Source: Pleurocapsa minor HA4230-MV1
GTDB lineage: Bacteria > Cyanobacteriota > Cyanobacteriia > Cyanobacteriales > Xenococcaceae
Assembly: GCA_019359095.1 (NCBI GenBank)
Contig: JAHHHZ010000013.1
Location: 124,001-188,000 of the forward strand
Direction: 5' to 3'
Length of the DNA: 64,000 nucleotides
The notes under the pieces are model-generated. The model saw nothing but the letters and a program-made list of their open reading frames with translations. It did not search any database and was not told the origin of the DNA. The translations under genes and the position numbers were made by a program. How positions within the stretch are numbered: position 1 is the stretch's first letter; each line of letters starts with the position of its first letter. Below, piece by piece: positions 55,086 to 64,000 of this stretch.

Positions 55086-56270
55086 TTACTTCAGCCTTAA
55101 CCAAGATAATTTTTGTTGTGCTTCATCCCAATGCCAGCGTAATAAATTAGCCTGTTGCCCAACAGTTATATTTGTACTTAATAAATTAATTGCTTTTCTG
55201 GGAGATGTTGTTGCCATGGCGATCGCCTTTTCTAGATCGCAACCCCATTTAACTAGGTTTTCTACTCCGACTAATAATGGTAGAGTTGTGCCTGATAAAG
55301 TCCCGTCGGCTAGTCTGGCTGTACCTTGGGTGACGGTAATTTGCCGTTCATCCCAGGGATAAACCCCCTCAGCTAAACCGATAGGAGATAAGGCATCACT
55401 AACTAAAAAGATACCCTGTTCGTAGTTACTAGCCTTGAGGATAATTTCTAACATAGTGGGGCAGACATGATTGCCATCGGCGATTAAACCGCAATAAACA
55501 TCAGGATTGACGATCGCTGTGCCTAATAATCCTGGTTGGCGATGGTGCAAACTGGGCATGGCATTAAAAGCATGAGTCACCATTGATGCGCCTTGGCTGA
55601 ATGCCTCCTGTGCTTGGCTAGCTGTCGCGAGGGAATGTCCTAAGCTGACGATAATATTTTGGTTTCGCAGATAAGTAATTGCTGTGTTGCTGCTGTCTAA
55701 TTCTGGTGCGAGGGTGATTACCTTGACAATCTGGCTATATTCTCCCAAAACTTGTTGAATATTTTCAATGGTTAAAGGTAATAAATATTGTTGTGGATGT
55801 GCGCCTCGCTTCTGGTAGTTTAAAAAAGGCCCTTCTAAATGAACTCCCAAAATTTTTGCTGTATTATCTGCTGTATTGGTTTTGTCTTGAGTAGCCATAA
55901 ATTGGGCGATGGTAGCAAGCGATCGCTGTATTTTATCCACGGCAGTAGTTACAATTGTCGGTAAAAAGCCATCAACTCCCTGTTGCCAAAGAAAGTCACA
56001 GATCTGTTTGAGCTTGGGTAAGTCGGTTGCTACCAGATCTGGAAAAGCCAAACCCAAAGCACCATTGATTTGGAGATCGATCCCGCCTAAAGATAGCCAA
56101 TCTCCTTGCAAATCTAGTCTGGGAATATCTGTTAATCTTAGTCGGGTTGCAGTGGAACTAGTCGCAGACATTTCTTTAATTTGATTAATTTTGCCTGTAG
56201 CGATCGCTAATTGATATAAGCCTTCATGTCCGATAATCTGCGCATTCTCAATCAACAGATCCGTTCTCAT
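55086..56270 (-). CDS. nagA: N-acetylglucosamine-6-phosphate deacetylase
   Basis: Removes acetate from GlcNAc-6-P in amino-sugar recycling. 394 aa from ATG 56270; the in-frame extension to 56324 lacks family features. GGIDLQINGALG replaces the HxH of other amidohydrolases, as in E. coli NagA. HLEGPFLN supplies the metal Glu, HAFNAM the His and VSDALSPIG the catalytic Asp. nagB is not nearby. Confidence 0.92.
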   Translation of the reverse strand: MRTDLLIENAQIIGHEGLYQLAIATGKINQIKEMSATSSTATRLRLTDIPRLDLQGDWLSLGGIDLQINGALGLAFPDLVATDLPKLKQICDFLWQQGVDGFLPTIVTTAVDKIQRSLATIAQFMATQDKTNTADNTAKILGVHLEGPFLNYQKRGAHPQQYLLPLTIENIQQVLGEYSQIVKVITLAPELDSSNTAITYLRNQNIIVSLGHSLATASQAQEAFSQGASMVTHAFNAMPSLHHRQPGLLGTAIVNPDVYCGLIADGNHVCPTMLEIILKASNYEQGIFLVSDALSPIGLAEGVYPWDERQITVTQGTARLADGTLSGTTLPLLVGVENLVKWGCDLEKAIAMATTSPRKAINLLSTNITVGQQANLLRWHWDEAQQKLSWLRLK

Positions 56271-56376
56271 TGAAATAGTCTCCCTAGATTTCCTTGGTTT
56301 AAAGATAAAGCTAAATTTTGTCAAATCACATCAATAAACAAGATAAAATACAGAACTAAGAATTTTAACAACAACT

Positions 56377-56901
56377 TTGAGTGAAACTACACCGTTAATT
56401 GGCATTATTATGGGCAGCGATTCTGATTTGCCCACGATGGAAAAAGCGATCGCCGTTTGCGAAGATTTTGCTATCCCCCATAAGGTAGGAATTATTTCCG
56501 CCCATCGTACCCCAGACAGAATGGTTGAGTATGCTCGTAATGCTCATCAACAAGGCATTAAGGTAATCATTGCTGGGGCGGGAGGTGCTGCCCATTTACC
56601 AGGAATGGTGGCTGCTTTGACTCCTTTGCCTGTGATTGGTGTACCTGTGACTACTCGTCAACTACAGGGAGTAGATTCTCTCTATTCGATTGTGCAAATG
56701 CCCAGAGGAATTCCCGTGGCAACTGTAGCAATCGGCAATGCTCAAAATGCAGGGTTGCTTGCCGTACAAATATTGGCAACAAGTGATCCACAACTGCAAA
56801 ATAAGATTCAACAATATCGTCAAGATTTAGCACAGACAGTACTTGACAAGCAGGATCGCCTTGATAAATTAGGTTATCAAACCTACTTGAGCCAGATGTA
56901 A
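56377..56901 (+). CDS. purE: N5-carboxyaminoimidazole ribonucleotide mutase
   Basis: Purine synthesis, class I PurE. 174 aa. [31 protein letters not shown] and [24 protein letters not shown]. Start is TTG at 56377; no better ATG exists upstream in frame. Divergent from nagA with a 106-bp gap. Confidence 0.95.
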   Translation: MSETTPLIGIIMGSDSDLPTMEKAIAVCEDFAIPHKVGIISAHRTPDRMVEYARNAHQQGIKVIIAGAGGAAHLPGMVAALTPLPVIGVPVTTRQLQGVDSLYSIVQMPRGIPVATVAIGNAQNAGLLAVQILATSDPQLQNKIQQYRQDLAQTVLDKQDRLDKLGYQTYLSQM

Positions 56902-57114
56902 ATTTACATAATTTACAGTATGGTTATTGCCCAATTATACTTGTCAAGCAATATTTCAATTTAAATGGTGAAAACATTAGCCAAATTAATCTTTAATTGA
57001 CCGTTAAATGAGAAATTCGGGAAAATACTTTACAATTCTTTACCTAGGTTGGGAATTAGTGTAAACTACCTGAGAAAAGTCGTAAGATCAAAAGTAAGAG
57101 GAGCAAACGAAAAG

Positions 57115-57990
57115 ATGCAGTCGGCTCAAACACTGCGAACAGTACCCAGAGAGTATTTAAAAGCTCCTGGGGGATTAAATCCCAATGTGTTGATGGTGAT
57201 TGCAGCGATCGCGTTGCTGACAATATCAACCACGGGTTATTTTATGGGCAAATTCCCAGATTGGTGTTGTTTTATCGCCAATGTTTTGGCATTACATTTA
57301 TCAGGAACAGTTATTCATGACGCTTCTCATAATAGCGCCCACAGCAATCGTATAATAAATTCTATCTTGGGTCATTGCAGTGCCTTAATGCTAGGCTTTG
57401 CTTTTCCTGTGTTTACTAGGGTACATTTACAACATCATGCCCATGTAAACGATCCTGAAAATGACCCCGACCATTTTGTCTCTACAGGTGGCCCTTTATG
57501 GCTAATTGCTGCCCGCTTTTTTTATCATGAGTTTTTCTTTTTTAAAAGACGCTTATGGCGTAAATATGAATTACTAGAGTGGTTTCTTAGTCGCCTATTT
57601 TTAATCACGATAGTTATGTTGGGGATTCATTACGGCTTTATCGGTTATGTAATGAACTTTTGGTTTGTGCCAGCAATGGTAGTGGGCATGGCTTTAGGTC
57701 TATTTTTTGATTATTTACCCCATCGTCCTTTTCAAGAGCGCGATCGCTGGAAAAACTCTAGAGTTTATCCCAGTCCGATTCTCAATCTGCTAATTTTAGG
57801 GCAAAACTACCATTTAGTACATCATCTTTGGCCGTCTATTCCTTGGTATAAATATCAGTCAGCTTATTATGAAACTAAGCCTTTGTTAGACGCTAAGGGT
57901 TGCGAACAGTCTTTAGGATTATTAGATGGCAAAAACTTTTTAAACTTTTTGTACGATATTTTTTTGGGTATTCGCTTCCATAAACATTAG
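57115..57990 (+). CDS. crtR: Beta-carotene hydroxylase, CrtR type
   Basis: Di-iron, fatty-acid-desaturase-superfamily enzyme that makes zeaxanthin and helps form myxoxanthophyll. 291 aa from ATG 57115; an in-frame upstream ATG at 57049 adds 22 basic residues. Histidine boxes: HDASHNSAH (~65), HLQHHAHVNDPENDPDH (~103) and YHLVHHLWPSIPWYKY (~240). Four hydrophobic stretches fit the membrane topology. Confidence 0.92.
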   Translation: MQSAQTLRTVPREYLKAPGGLNPNVLMVIAAIALLTISTTGYFMGKFPDWCCFIANVLALHLSGTVIHDASHNSAHSNRIINSILGHCSALMLGFAFPVFTRVHLQHHAHVNDPENDPDHFVSTGGPLWLIAARFFYHEFFFFKRRLWRKYELLEWFLSRLFLITIVMLGIHYGFIGYVMNFWFVPAMVVGMALGLFFDYLPHRPFQERDRWKNSRVYPSPILNLLILGQNYHLVHHLWPSIPWYKYQSAYYETKPLLDAKGCEQSLGLLDGKNFLNFLYDIFLGIRFHKH

Positions 57991-58163
57991 TAGAGGCGAT
58001 TCGCCCTAAAGGATATGCCCTAAAGGACTAGCTCCGCGTCGCGAAGCGGTATACCATTTGCGAAGCTTATCCTTTAGGACAAGGGTATATCCGAAGGTGT
58101 ATCCTTTAGGACAATGTGCTTTAGCACTAGCTCATTACGTCGCGCGTCGCGAATCGCCCCTAC
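57990..58163. repeat. 174-bp palindrome-ended composite repeat
   Basis: Ends gtagaggcgattcgc (57990-58004) and gcgaatcgcccctac (58149-58163) are inverted with one mismatch. Between them sit four CCTTTAGGAC/CCCTAAAGGA modules and a stretch (58035-58115) nearly identical to 21215-21300. The element starts at the crtR stop codon. It appears to be a GTAGGGGCGA palindrome carrying a nested repeat. Confidence 0.82.
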
Positions 58164-58325
58164 AAGATCATATATTTTTTATTTGGAATGACTATATATA
58201 GCGATCGCGGGAATCAACAAGAACTACATGATCTTGGTTTTGAGCAGATTTAACTCCATTTATCTACTGGCTGTCTTAATTGGCATAAGCTAACATTGCT
58301 TCAGGTTCTTCCTTTGGTTCAGCTT
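58164..58325. other. Leader of the TPS-domain adhesin gene
   Basis: AT-rich with one HIP1 site (gcgatcgc at 58201). The gene start is ambiguous between TTG 58296 and ATG 58326. No other feature. Confidence 0.35.
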
Positions 58326-60569
58326 ATGTTGTCTGCGAATGTTAGTGGTTATGGAGGCAAATTCACCGCCACCCTGACGGTTCTGGTAATAATGCTCGAC
58401 AGCAATGTTCAGGCGCAGATAGTAGAAGATAATACTACCAAGACTCAGGTTCAGAGCGATCGGGGTGTTTCCGTCATTACAGGTGGTATTCAGTCTGGGA
58501 CAAATCTGTTTCATAGTTTTGAACAGTTTTCTGTAATCACTGAGGGAGTAGCTAACTTCGATCATGCTTTAGAGATTGAGAATATTTTTAGTCGAGTTAC
58601 GGGGGGAACAGTTTCCGAGATTGATGGCTTGATTCAAACCCAAGGCGATGCTAGTTTGTTCCTGCTCAATCCCGCAGGAGTTATTTTTGGTGCTAATGCT
58701 CAACTAGATCTGGGTGGATCTTTGATTGTAACTACAGGCGATCGCCTAATTTTTGCCGACGGGACAGAATTTAGCGCAGTTGCACCAAAAGTTGAGTCTT
58801 TATTAACTATTAGCGCACCGATTGGCTTGCAATATGGCAATGGCGCAACGATTGAAGTTCTACCCAATCATAATCGAACTTCTACTAGTCCTGGTTTGAA
58901 TATTAACCCTGGCAATACTTTGGCTTTGTTGGGTGGCGATGTATCGATCGGTAGAAATACTCTCAACGCGATCGATAGTAATCTCGAAATTGCTGGAGTT
59001 AAATCTGGAGCGATCGCGCTACAAACAGACGATCGTGGTTGGCAGTTTGACTATCAGCCTGGTGCAGAATTCGCTAACATTGACCTCAATAGTCGCGCTT
59101 TAATCAACAGTAGCGGTCAGGTCAATTTTCAAGGTAAGACCATTAATTTCTCTGCTGGTTCAGGCATCCTCGACTTTAATCAACTCAGTGAGGCAAAGAG
59201 CAATATTAATCTTAAAGCTTCAGAATCGATTAATCTTGATGCTGGCTTATTGATAACTCAAGTCGGTTTACGCAGTGGCTTAGGCGAGCAAGCCGCTAAT
59301 GCGGGAGGAGATATTCTCATCGAAGCACCTCAAGTTTCTATCAGCAACGGCTCAATAATTTCTGCTGGAACTTTAAACGAGGGAACCGGAGGAAGTATTA
59401 CGATCGATGCTCCAGATCGGGTGAGATTGTCTAGTGACAAGGATCACAATCCTGTTATTATTAGCACTTCCACTGGCGGAACTGGTTCAGGAGGACAGAT
59501 CGGCATCAACACAGGAAAGCTAGTAATTGAAGATGGTAGCCAGATTCAGGCTTTGGCAGGAGAAGGCGCAGGAGGAACTATTACAGTCAATGCAAGTGAG
59601 TCAGTCGTTCTTTCTGGTCAGGGAATATTGCGATCGCAAGACAATGAAGGAAATATTGCCGAAACTAAACTAGCTAGTGGCTTTTCTGCCTCATCAGGTG
59701 TTGATGGTTTACCGGTAGGACAGCAACCCCAAGGAGACAGCGGTAGCTTGATGATTAATACACCCCAGCTAACTATTGAGCAAGCAGCACAAATATCTGT
59801 AAGTAACTATGGATTGGCTAATGCAGGGGATATCGAAATTGCTACTTCTGTTTTGAATTTAGATACTCAAGGAGAGATTGTCGCCAATACGGCATCGGGT
59901 GAAGGTGGTTCGGTTAATATCTTGGCAGATCACTTAGTCACTCTCGACCACGGCAGCTCAATTTCTACCACCGCAGCACAAGATGGTAATGGGGGGAATA
60001 TCACCTTGAAAACTGAAAATTTAGCTTTGTTAAATTTCAATCGAATCAGTGCTGATGCTAGTCGAGGAAATGGCGGGAGTGTTTCTATTGATACTCAAGG
60101 ACTATTTATCGATCCCAGTAGTCGGATTACCGCTAGTTCTGAAGTTGAGCAGAAGCAGGGTAATGTGGCAATTTCTACGTTAGATCTTAATTCTCGCTTA
60201 GTTACAGATTATATCGAACAGTCTCCTTTAGTAGCCGAAGATCAGATTACTTCTAGTTGTGGTGTCGGCACAGAGTCTAGTTCTAATCAAATTCGCGATC
60301 TTGGACGAGGAGGTATTCCCCGCAATCCTTTACACGAGACTACCTATTGGGAAACATTGAACGATTGGGGTATCGAGCAGATCCCTGTTGTTAGCCACGC
60401 TAACTTACAATTATTAAAAGCAAGTTCTAGCGATCGAGTTAGTCCCACAAAACTAAATCAGCCAATTGTGGAAGCGAATAGCTGGGTGGTAAATCAAGGT
60501 GTTGTTGAGCTAATTGCTAATACTGTGCAAAATTTGCCCCTCTCTCCCTGTCAACTTAATCGATTCTAA
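58326..60569 (+). CDS. Filamentous-haemagglutinin N-terminal (TPS) domain exoprotein
   Basis: Secreted protein of the two-partner secretion type, expected to cross the outer membrane through a ShlB/FhaC transporter that is not in the window. ~747 aa from ATG 58326. A signal peptide (LTVLVIMLDSNVQA) comes first. The TPS domain (~30-200) contains GVSVITGGIQSGTNLFHSFEQFSV and LFLLNPAGVIFGANAQLDLGGS. Repetitive beta-helix follows (GEGGSVNILADH, GNGGNITLKTENL). The C-terminal GVGTESSSNQIRDLGRGGIPRNP is the signature of the large cyanobacterial subfamily. Role in adhesion is inferred. Confidence 0.9.
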   Translation: MLSANVSGYGGKFTATLTVLVIMLDSNVQAQIVEDNTTKTQVQSDRGVSVITGGIQSGTNLFHSFEQFSVITEGVANFDHALEIENIFSRVTGGTVSEIDGLIQTQGDASLFLLNPAGVIFGANAQLDLGGSLIVTTGDRLIFADGTEFSAVAPKVESLLTISAPIGLQYGNGATIEVLPNHNRTSTSPGLNINPGNTLALLGGDVSIGRNTLNAIDSNLEIAGVKSGAIALQTDDRGWQFDYQPGAEFANIDLNSRALINSSGQVNFQGKTINFSAGSGILDFNQLSEAKSNINLKASESINLDAGLLITQVGLRSGLGEQAANAGGDILIEAPQVSISNGSIISAGTLNEGTGGSITIDAPDRVRLSSDKDHNPVIISTSTGGTGSGGQIGINTGKLVIEDGSQIQALAGEGAGGTITVNASESVVLSGQGILRSQDNEGNIAETKLASGFSASSGVDGLPVGQQPQGDSGSLMINTPQLTIEQAAQISVSNYGLANAGDIEIATSVLNLDTQGEIVANTASGEGGSVNILADHLVTLDHGSSISTTAAQDGNGGNITLKTENLALLNFNRISADASRGNGGSVSIDTQGLFIDPSSRITASSEVEQKQGNVAISTLDLNSRLVTDYIEQSPLVAEDQITSSCGVGTESSSNQIRDLGRGGIPRNPLHETTYWETLNDWGIEQIPVVSHANLQLLKASSSDRVSPTKLNQPIVEANSWVVNQGVVELIANTVQNLPLSPCQLNRF

Positions 60570-60650
60570 CTAGTCTAATATGGTAATTTTATCTATTTTA
60601 CCTATTTGAGTTAGTTTATCGGGTTTTTCTGCGCCCAAAATGTTTTTCCA

Positions 60651-60666
60651 CCAGGCGATCGCCTGG
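60651..60666. terminator. Palindrome CCAGGCGATCGCCTGG after the adhesin gene
   Basis: A perfect 16-bp palindrome built around a HIP1 site, followed by aaaa, 82 bp after the stop. It could form a terminator hairpin, but there is no run of T. The rest of 60570-60856 shows no gene. Confidence 0.4.
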
Positions 60667-60856
60667 AAAATAGTTCATTTCTATTGGTAAGTTTAAATCT
60701 TAGATATTTTTACTGCATCTTGAGGGATCGACAAACTGAGCTAAAGATATTAATTCATCTAGCGAAGAACATGATTATTTAGATAACATTATCTGCTTAG
60801 TCATATTAATTAAAATCACAATTTTGAGCAATTAATTTCTTATTTAAATTATAAAT

Positions 60857-61447
60857 TTATGATTTTTCTCTAGTCCATAAAGCTAGACCACCACCTTTAC
60901 CTCTAGCAGCAATAAAATTATCTTTGATTAAAAAATATTTAAAAAATGCTTGATATTTCAGTTCTTTTTCGGCAAAAAGCTTTTCTCTTTCCACTCCATT
61001 TTGAATATATCCTTGATACAAGGTTAAACCCCCTACTGAAATTTTTAAATAAGTGAAGTCAAAAGCTAATATTCTTTTTTGTGGTAAAAACCTAATTGGC
61101 CCTGTTAAAGATAGTTCACAAAAAGCTAATTTTACCAAATTTATTACTTGCCCTATATTTACGGTTGAAGATTCAGTTTTATATGTAATTTGGATCTTAA
61201 TTAATTTAGGAATATACTTGCCTGTACCTAAAATAATTCCTGCTTTTTGACGAGTTTTTTTGGTTCCCGTAATGAACCGCAAGTTCCAAGAACCAGCTAA
61301 ATCAGACAAATAATAGCTATCTTGTTCGTTTTTAGGAGTTTTTTCTAACTTAAGTAAAGCATTTACTACTTGTGCTGAAGATGGTAATTTAGTTTGGCTA
61401 TTTTTATCAATTGCCACCTGTTCTATTATAGAGATTTCATCTAACAT
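60857..61447 (-). CDS. PAP/fibrillin (plastoglobulin-like) protein
   Basis: 196 aa. LLKLEKTPKNEQDSYYLSDLAGSWNLRFITGTKK is the N-terminal PAP_fibrillin signature, and IRFLPQKRILAFDFTYLKISVGGLTLYQGYI the C-terminal strand region. Lipid-binding lipocalin-like family found in plastoglobules and cyanobacterial thylakoids. Its role in carotenoid or quinone storage is inferred. Low-GC composition like the flanking spacer. Confidence 0.85.
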   Translation of the reverse strand: MLDEISIIEQVAIDKNSQTKLPSSAQVVNALLKLEKTPKNEQDSYYLSDLAGSWNLRFITGTKKTRQKAGIILGTGKYIPKLIKIQITYKTESSTVNIGQVINLVKLAFCELSLTGPIRFLPQKRILAFDFTYLKISVGGLTLYQGYIQNGVEREKLFAEKELKYQAFFKYFLIKDNFIAARGKGGGLALWTREKS

Positions 61448-62090
61448 AATTAATCTAATTACTTTTAATTATCAATTTTAATTTTAATCTATTACTTAAT
61501 TTATTGATTTAAAATACAATCTAAATTATCCAACCAAATCTTTTGAGTAATTGGCTTTAAAAAATAATGTTATATTTTACCTAATTACCGTAATAATTAA
61601 TAATAGTAAATTTGTAGCCAATTCACATATCAATATATATCGTATTTATAAATAAATTTAAACAGAGTGACAAAAAAATTATTGTTATTCTAGAATTTAT
61701 TAAAAAAATCTATTTGATAAATGCGAATAATCATTAAAACAAGTAGAATCTAAAAACTGGAATATCGACTGGAAGATCGTAAAGGCAAAATGAAAGATAG
61801 AGACAAAACTAATCAAATCGATCGAAGACAAGATTATCAGCCTAGTTTGAGAGTTATGCTGAGAGCGATCGCTCATTTAAGCCAAAATCGTAGCTTACTT
61901 TTGTAATTTCCTCGCTGAAAGATTTACATCCTCATATAGATGAGATACGGTAAGCAAAAATACACATTTAGTTACCTTTCTTTCAATAGTATCTAGTTTA
62001 TTTCTCAGCCATCAAGCGCTAAAACTAGTTTTAATACTAGAAAAAAGCTTTTTTATAGTTTTAAATTTAACCAAAAATTTCAGTTCTATT
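61448..62090. other. Long AT-rich intergenic region with one possible small ORF
   Basis: 643 bp, very AT-rich between 61448 and 61780, without repeats or hairpins that stand out. It contains the short ORF described at 61790-61906 and then the leader of the DUF1816 gene. Confidence 0.45.
61790..61906 (+). CDS. Possible 38-aa basic peptide
   Basis: ATG at 61790 preceded by AAAGG. The peptide is MKDRDKTNQIDRRQDYQPSL then RVMLRAIAHLSQNRSLLL. Hydrophilic N-terminus and amphipathic helix at the end. It contains a HIP1 site. No family is recognised, so this may be chance. Confidence 0.3.
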   Translation: MKDRDKTNQIDRRQDYQPSLRVMLRAIAHLSQNRSLLL

Positions 62091-62354
62091 ATGTCCTTGG
62101 TTACAAAATTCCTCAGCATACTCGGAGTAAAAGAGCAGAAGAGACTACCTTATTGGCTTAAAATAACCACTAAAGTTCCTCGATGCACCTACTATTTTGG
62201 CCCTTTTGATAGTCCCTTGGAGGCAAAAACACTTCAGCCTGGATACATTGAAGATCTTATGGCAGAGGAAGCACAGGGTATACATATCGAGCTGGAGCAA
62301 GCTATACAGCCTGAAAACCTAACAGTCTGTGAAGATGATGTTTTTAACGATTAG
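62091..62354 (+). CDS. DUF1816 protein (CpcD/linker-like)
   Basis: 87 aa. LPYWLKITTKVPRCTYYFGPFDSPLEAKTLQPGYIEDLMAEEAQGI is the DUF1816 signature, a small cyanobacterial family related to the CpcD phycobilisome linker fold. Function unproven. ATG at 62091. Located 137 bp before the DMT transporter on the same strand. Confidence 0.88.
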   Translation: MSLVTKFLSILGVKEQKRLPYWLKITTKVPRCTYYFGPFDSPLEAKTLQPGYIEDLMAEEAQGIHIELEQAIQPENLTVCEDDVFND

Positions 62355-62491
62355 TTCGCTATTGCAGTTTAAACATAAACCTTTAACTTTTTCAACATTC
62401 GCTGAAAAGCAGTCAAACAACTTAACAAAACTACAAATTATCTGAGAATTGAGTAAACTCATATACAAGTATTCTGTTATCTTGATATTCA

Positions 62492-63544
62492 ATGCAACTC
62501 AGTTCTAATTCGACCTCATCTTTACCTAAAGCCTTGCTGCTAATTGCTCCTTTTTTCCTTTGGGGTACAGCGATGGTGGCGATGAAAGGAGTAATTCCCC
62601 ACACCACACCCTTTTTTATGGCAGGAGTAAGACTAGTACCTGCGGGAATTTTGGTTTTGCTAGTTTCACTCTTGCTAAAGTTGCCTCAGCCTAAAACTTG
62701 GCAAGCTTGGTTATGGATTTTAGCTTTTGCCTTAGTTGATGGGGCAATGTTTCAGGGTTTTCTTGCTCAGGGAATTGTCAAAACAGGAGCAGGTTTAGGA
62801 TCGGTAATGATCGATTCTCAGCCTTTAGCCGTGGCACTCCTGTCAAGCTTCTTATTTGCTGAGGTGATTGGCTTCTGGGGTTGGTTGGGATTAGGAATTG
62901 GCGTTTTGGGCATCAGTTTAATTGGCTTACCCGATCGCTGGATCTATAGTCTATTTGCGGGAGACTTAGCAGCAGTAGATCTCAACTGGTGGGGATTATT
63001 TGATAATGGCGAATGGCTTATGCTACTGGCTTCCTTGTCGATGGCGCTAGGCACGGTAATGATTCCCTATATCAGTCGTCACACCGATCCTGTGGTAGCT
63101 ACGGGTTGGCACATGATCATTGGGGGAGCGCCGTTATTTGGTCTATCCTGGCTACAGGAATCACAACAGTGGCAAAATATAACAATAGAAGGCTGGTTAG
63201 CATTAGGATATGCTACGGTTTTCGGCAGTGCGATCGCCTATGGGATTTTCTTTTATCTAGCGTCTAAAGGTAACTTAACTAGCCTCAGCGCCTTAACTTT
63301 CCTCACGCCGATTTTTGCCCTACTATTCGGTACGATTTTGCTATCGGAAGTCTTGAGCAACCTGCAATCAGTAGGAGTTTTCCTAACTATCATTAGTATC
63401 TATCTAATAAATCAACGAGATGCGATCGCTGCTAAATTTACTGTTAAAACTAATGAATTAGAACTCGAAGAACCTTCTCAAGCTATTAATCCTCAACCAA
63501 AAATCTCCCTTAAGCTTACTTCTTCAGAAAAAATAGCTGAATAA
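62492..63544 (+). CDS. DMT-superfamily EamA-type transporter
   Basis: 350 aa, about ten membrane helices in two EamA halves: LLLIAPFFLWGTAMVAMKGVIPHTTPFF and AGVRLVPAGILVLL in the first; LALGYATVFGSAIAYGIFFYLAS and LTFLTPIFALLFGTILLSE in the second. A ~50-residue hydrophilic C-terminal tail follows. Exporter of amino acids or metabolites; substrate unknown. Confidence 0.9.
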   Translation: MQLSSNSTSSLPKALLLIAPFFLWGTAMVAMKGVIPHTTPFFMAGVRLVPAGILVLLVSLLLKLPQPKTWQAWLWILAFALVDGAMFQGFLAQGIVKTGAGLGSVMIDSQPLAVALLSSFLFAEVIGFWGWLGLGIGVLGISLIGLPDRWIYSLFAGDLAAVDLNWWGLFDNGEWLMLLASLSMALGTVMIPYISRHTDPVVATGWHMIIGGAPLFGLSWLQESQQWQNITIEGWLALGYATVFGSAIAYGIFFYLASKGNLTSLSALTFLTPIFALLFGTILLSEVLSNLQSVGVFLTIISIYLINQRDAIAAKFTVKTNELELEEPSQAINPQPKISLKLTSSEKIAE

Positions 63545-63840
63545 ATTGCGTTCAATCAAAGTCAATTAGAAATAAGAAACTAATACCATTTCTCCTTGAG
63601 GTTGCACTTAATATTTTAAGTTTAAATCTCGCGCCCTAAAGGACTAGCTTCGCGTCGCAAAGACGCAAAGACGCAAAGGGGTTAAATTTAATTTAGCGCA
63701 TTGTTATAGAGAATTGGTATGAGGAGCGATCAGTTTAGATTGACTCCTCAATAATTTTGCTGATTAACCACTAATAGATACAAACAAAGCTAAATATTTA
63801 AATATTTATGATTAAATAGCCTGTTGCTTTAAGCGTAGTA
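63545..63840. other. Intergenic region with CCCTAAAGGA module and GACGCAAA repeats
   Basis: At 63632-63680 reads gccctaaaggactagcttcgcgtcgc followed by three gacgcaaa/agacgcaaa units. The remainder is AT-rich with no ORF. The GACGCAAA array matches the inverse copy at 4600-4615. Confidence 0.55.
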
Positions 63841-63999
63841 TTAAAACTGGTTACGATAGGGAATTGTGCCTTTTTTCTTCTTACCTTTATTTTTCTCGTA
63901 ATCAATTTCTTTTAATTTTTTCATAATACGACTAAAGTACTCCTTCATATATTCTTCTAAAGTAGTAGTCTCTTGAGGATCTAACCCAAAAGTTTGATA
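63841..63999 (-). CDS. C-terminal end of a gene running past the right edge
   Basis: From the window end the frame reads YQTFGLDPQETTTLEEYMKE then YFSRIMKKLKEIDYEKNKGK and KKKGTIPYRNQF, with TAA at 63841-63843. Only the last 52 residues are visible; they are charged and Lys-rich. Gene identity cannot be told. Confidence 0.6.
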   Translation of the reverse strand, partial: YQTFGLDPQETTTLEEYMKEYFSRIMKKLKEIDYEKNKGKKKKGTIPYRNQF

Positions 64000-64000
64000 A

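Noticed and set aside
54909-55100. 63-codon frame between the MazF module and nagA
   Set aside because: Overlaps the promoter side of the antitoxin and the nagA 3' end, has no family features and an unconvincing residue mix.

Overview
The window is cyanobacterial chromosome. It carries psbZ, chlD, crtR, a DUF1816 linker-like protein, a plastoglobulin/fibrillin-type protein and a PsbZ-RibH gene pair. It is also full of the HIP1 octamer GCGATCGC, which is typical of many cyanobacteria. The base composition is AT-rich, repeats are abundant and toxin-antitoxin genes are numerous. I infer a filamentous or pleurocapsalean-type lineage, but I cannot name the genus from sequence alone.

Layout. 0.5-4.6 kb: an S9 peptidase followed by two genes of eukaryotic type, a phosphatidylinositol-synthase-like CDP-alcohol transferase and a eukaryotic-type glutathione synthetase. 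4.7-8.95 kb: argS, a PRC-barrel/DUF2382 stress protein, and an ECF sigma factor with its anti-sigma factor. 9.1-16.2 kb: a DUF4394/DUF4114 protein, a membrane-anchored Ser/Thr kinase, tldE/pmbA, lnt and a coiled-coil protein. 16.4-21.5 kb: chlD embedded in decayed mobile and defence DNA (IS630 fragment, a DarG-type antitoxin remnant between direct repeats, IS4 fragment, a MITE with a 9-bp target duplication). 21.5-24.7 kb: argG and an oligopeptide-binding lipoprotein. 24.9-33.5 kb is an accessory stretch: two PIN toxin modules, a RES-domain remnant, a solitary SF2 helicase resembling phosphorothioation-linked restriction helicases, an orphan antitoxin, a broken DUF433/DUF5615 pair, a hydrolase, and an XRE regulator flanked by copies of the phosphoketolase 3' end.

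33.6-48.8 kb: phosphoketolase, a run of non-haem-metal enzymes (VOC protein, 2OG oxygenase, AspH-like hydroxylase), an ankyrin protein, malQ, psbZ, ribH, a response regulator with a membrane anchor in place of a DNA-binding domain, gatB, a PhoH-family ATPase and an acyltransferase-like protein. 48.9-57 kb: small membrane protein, tRNA-Gln, hydrolases, queG, two more TA modules, nagA and purE. 57-64 kb: crtR, a two-partner-secretion adhesin, a fibrillin-type protein, DUF1816, a DMT transporter and a truncated gene at the right edge.

Most housekeeping genes look intact and are transcribed singly or in pairs. The most unusual content is the phosphatidylinositol synthase/glutathione synthetase pair of eukaryotic type. 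Next come two gene modules each bracketed by 50-75-bp copies of the edge of a neighbouring housekeeping gene, an in-frame palindromic repeat inside phosphoketolase, and several TA or defence genes caught in decay.
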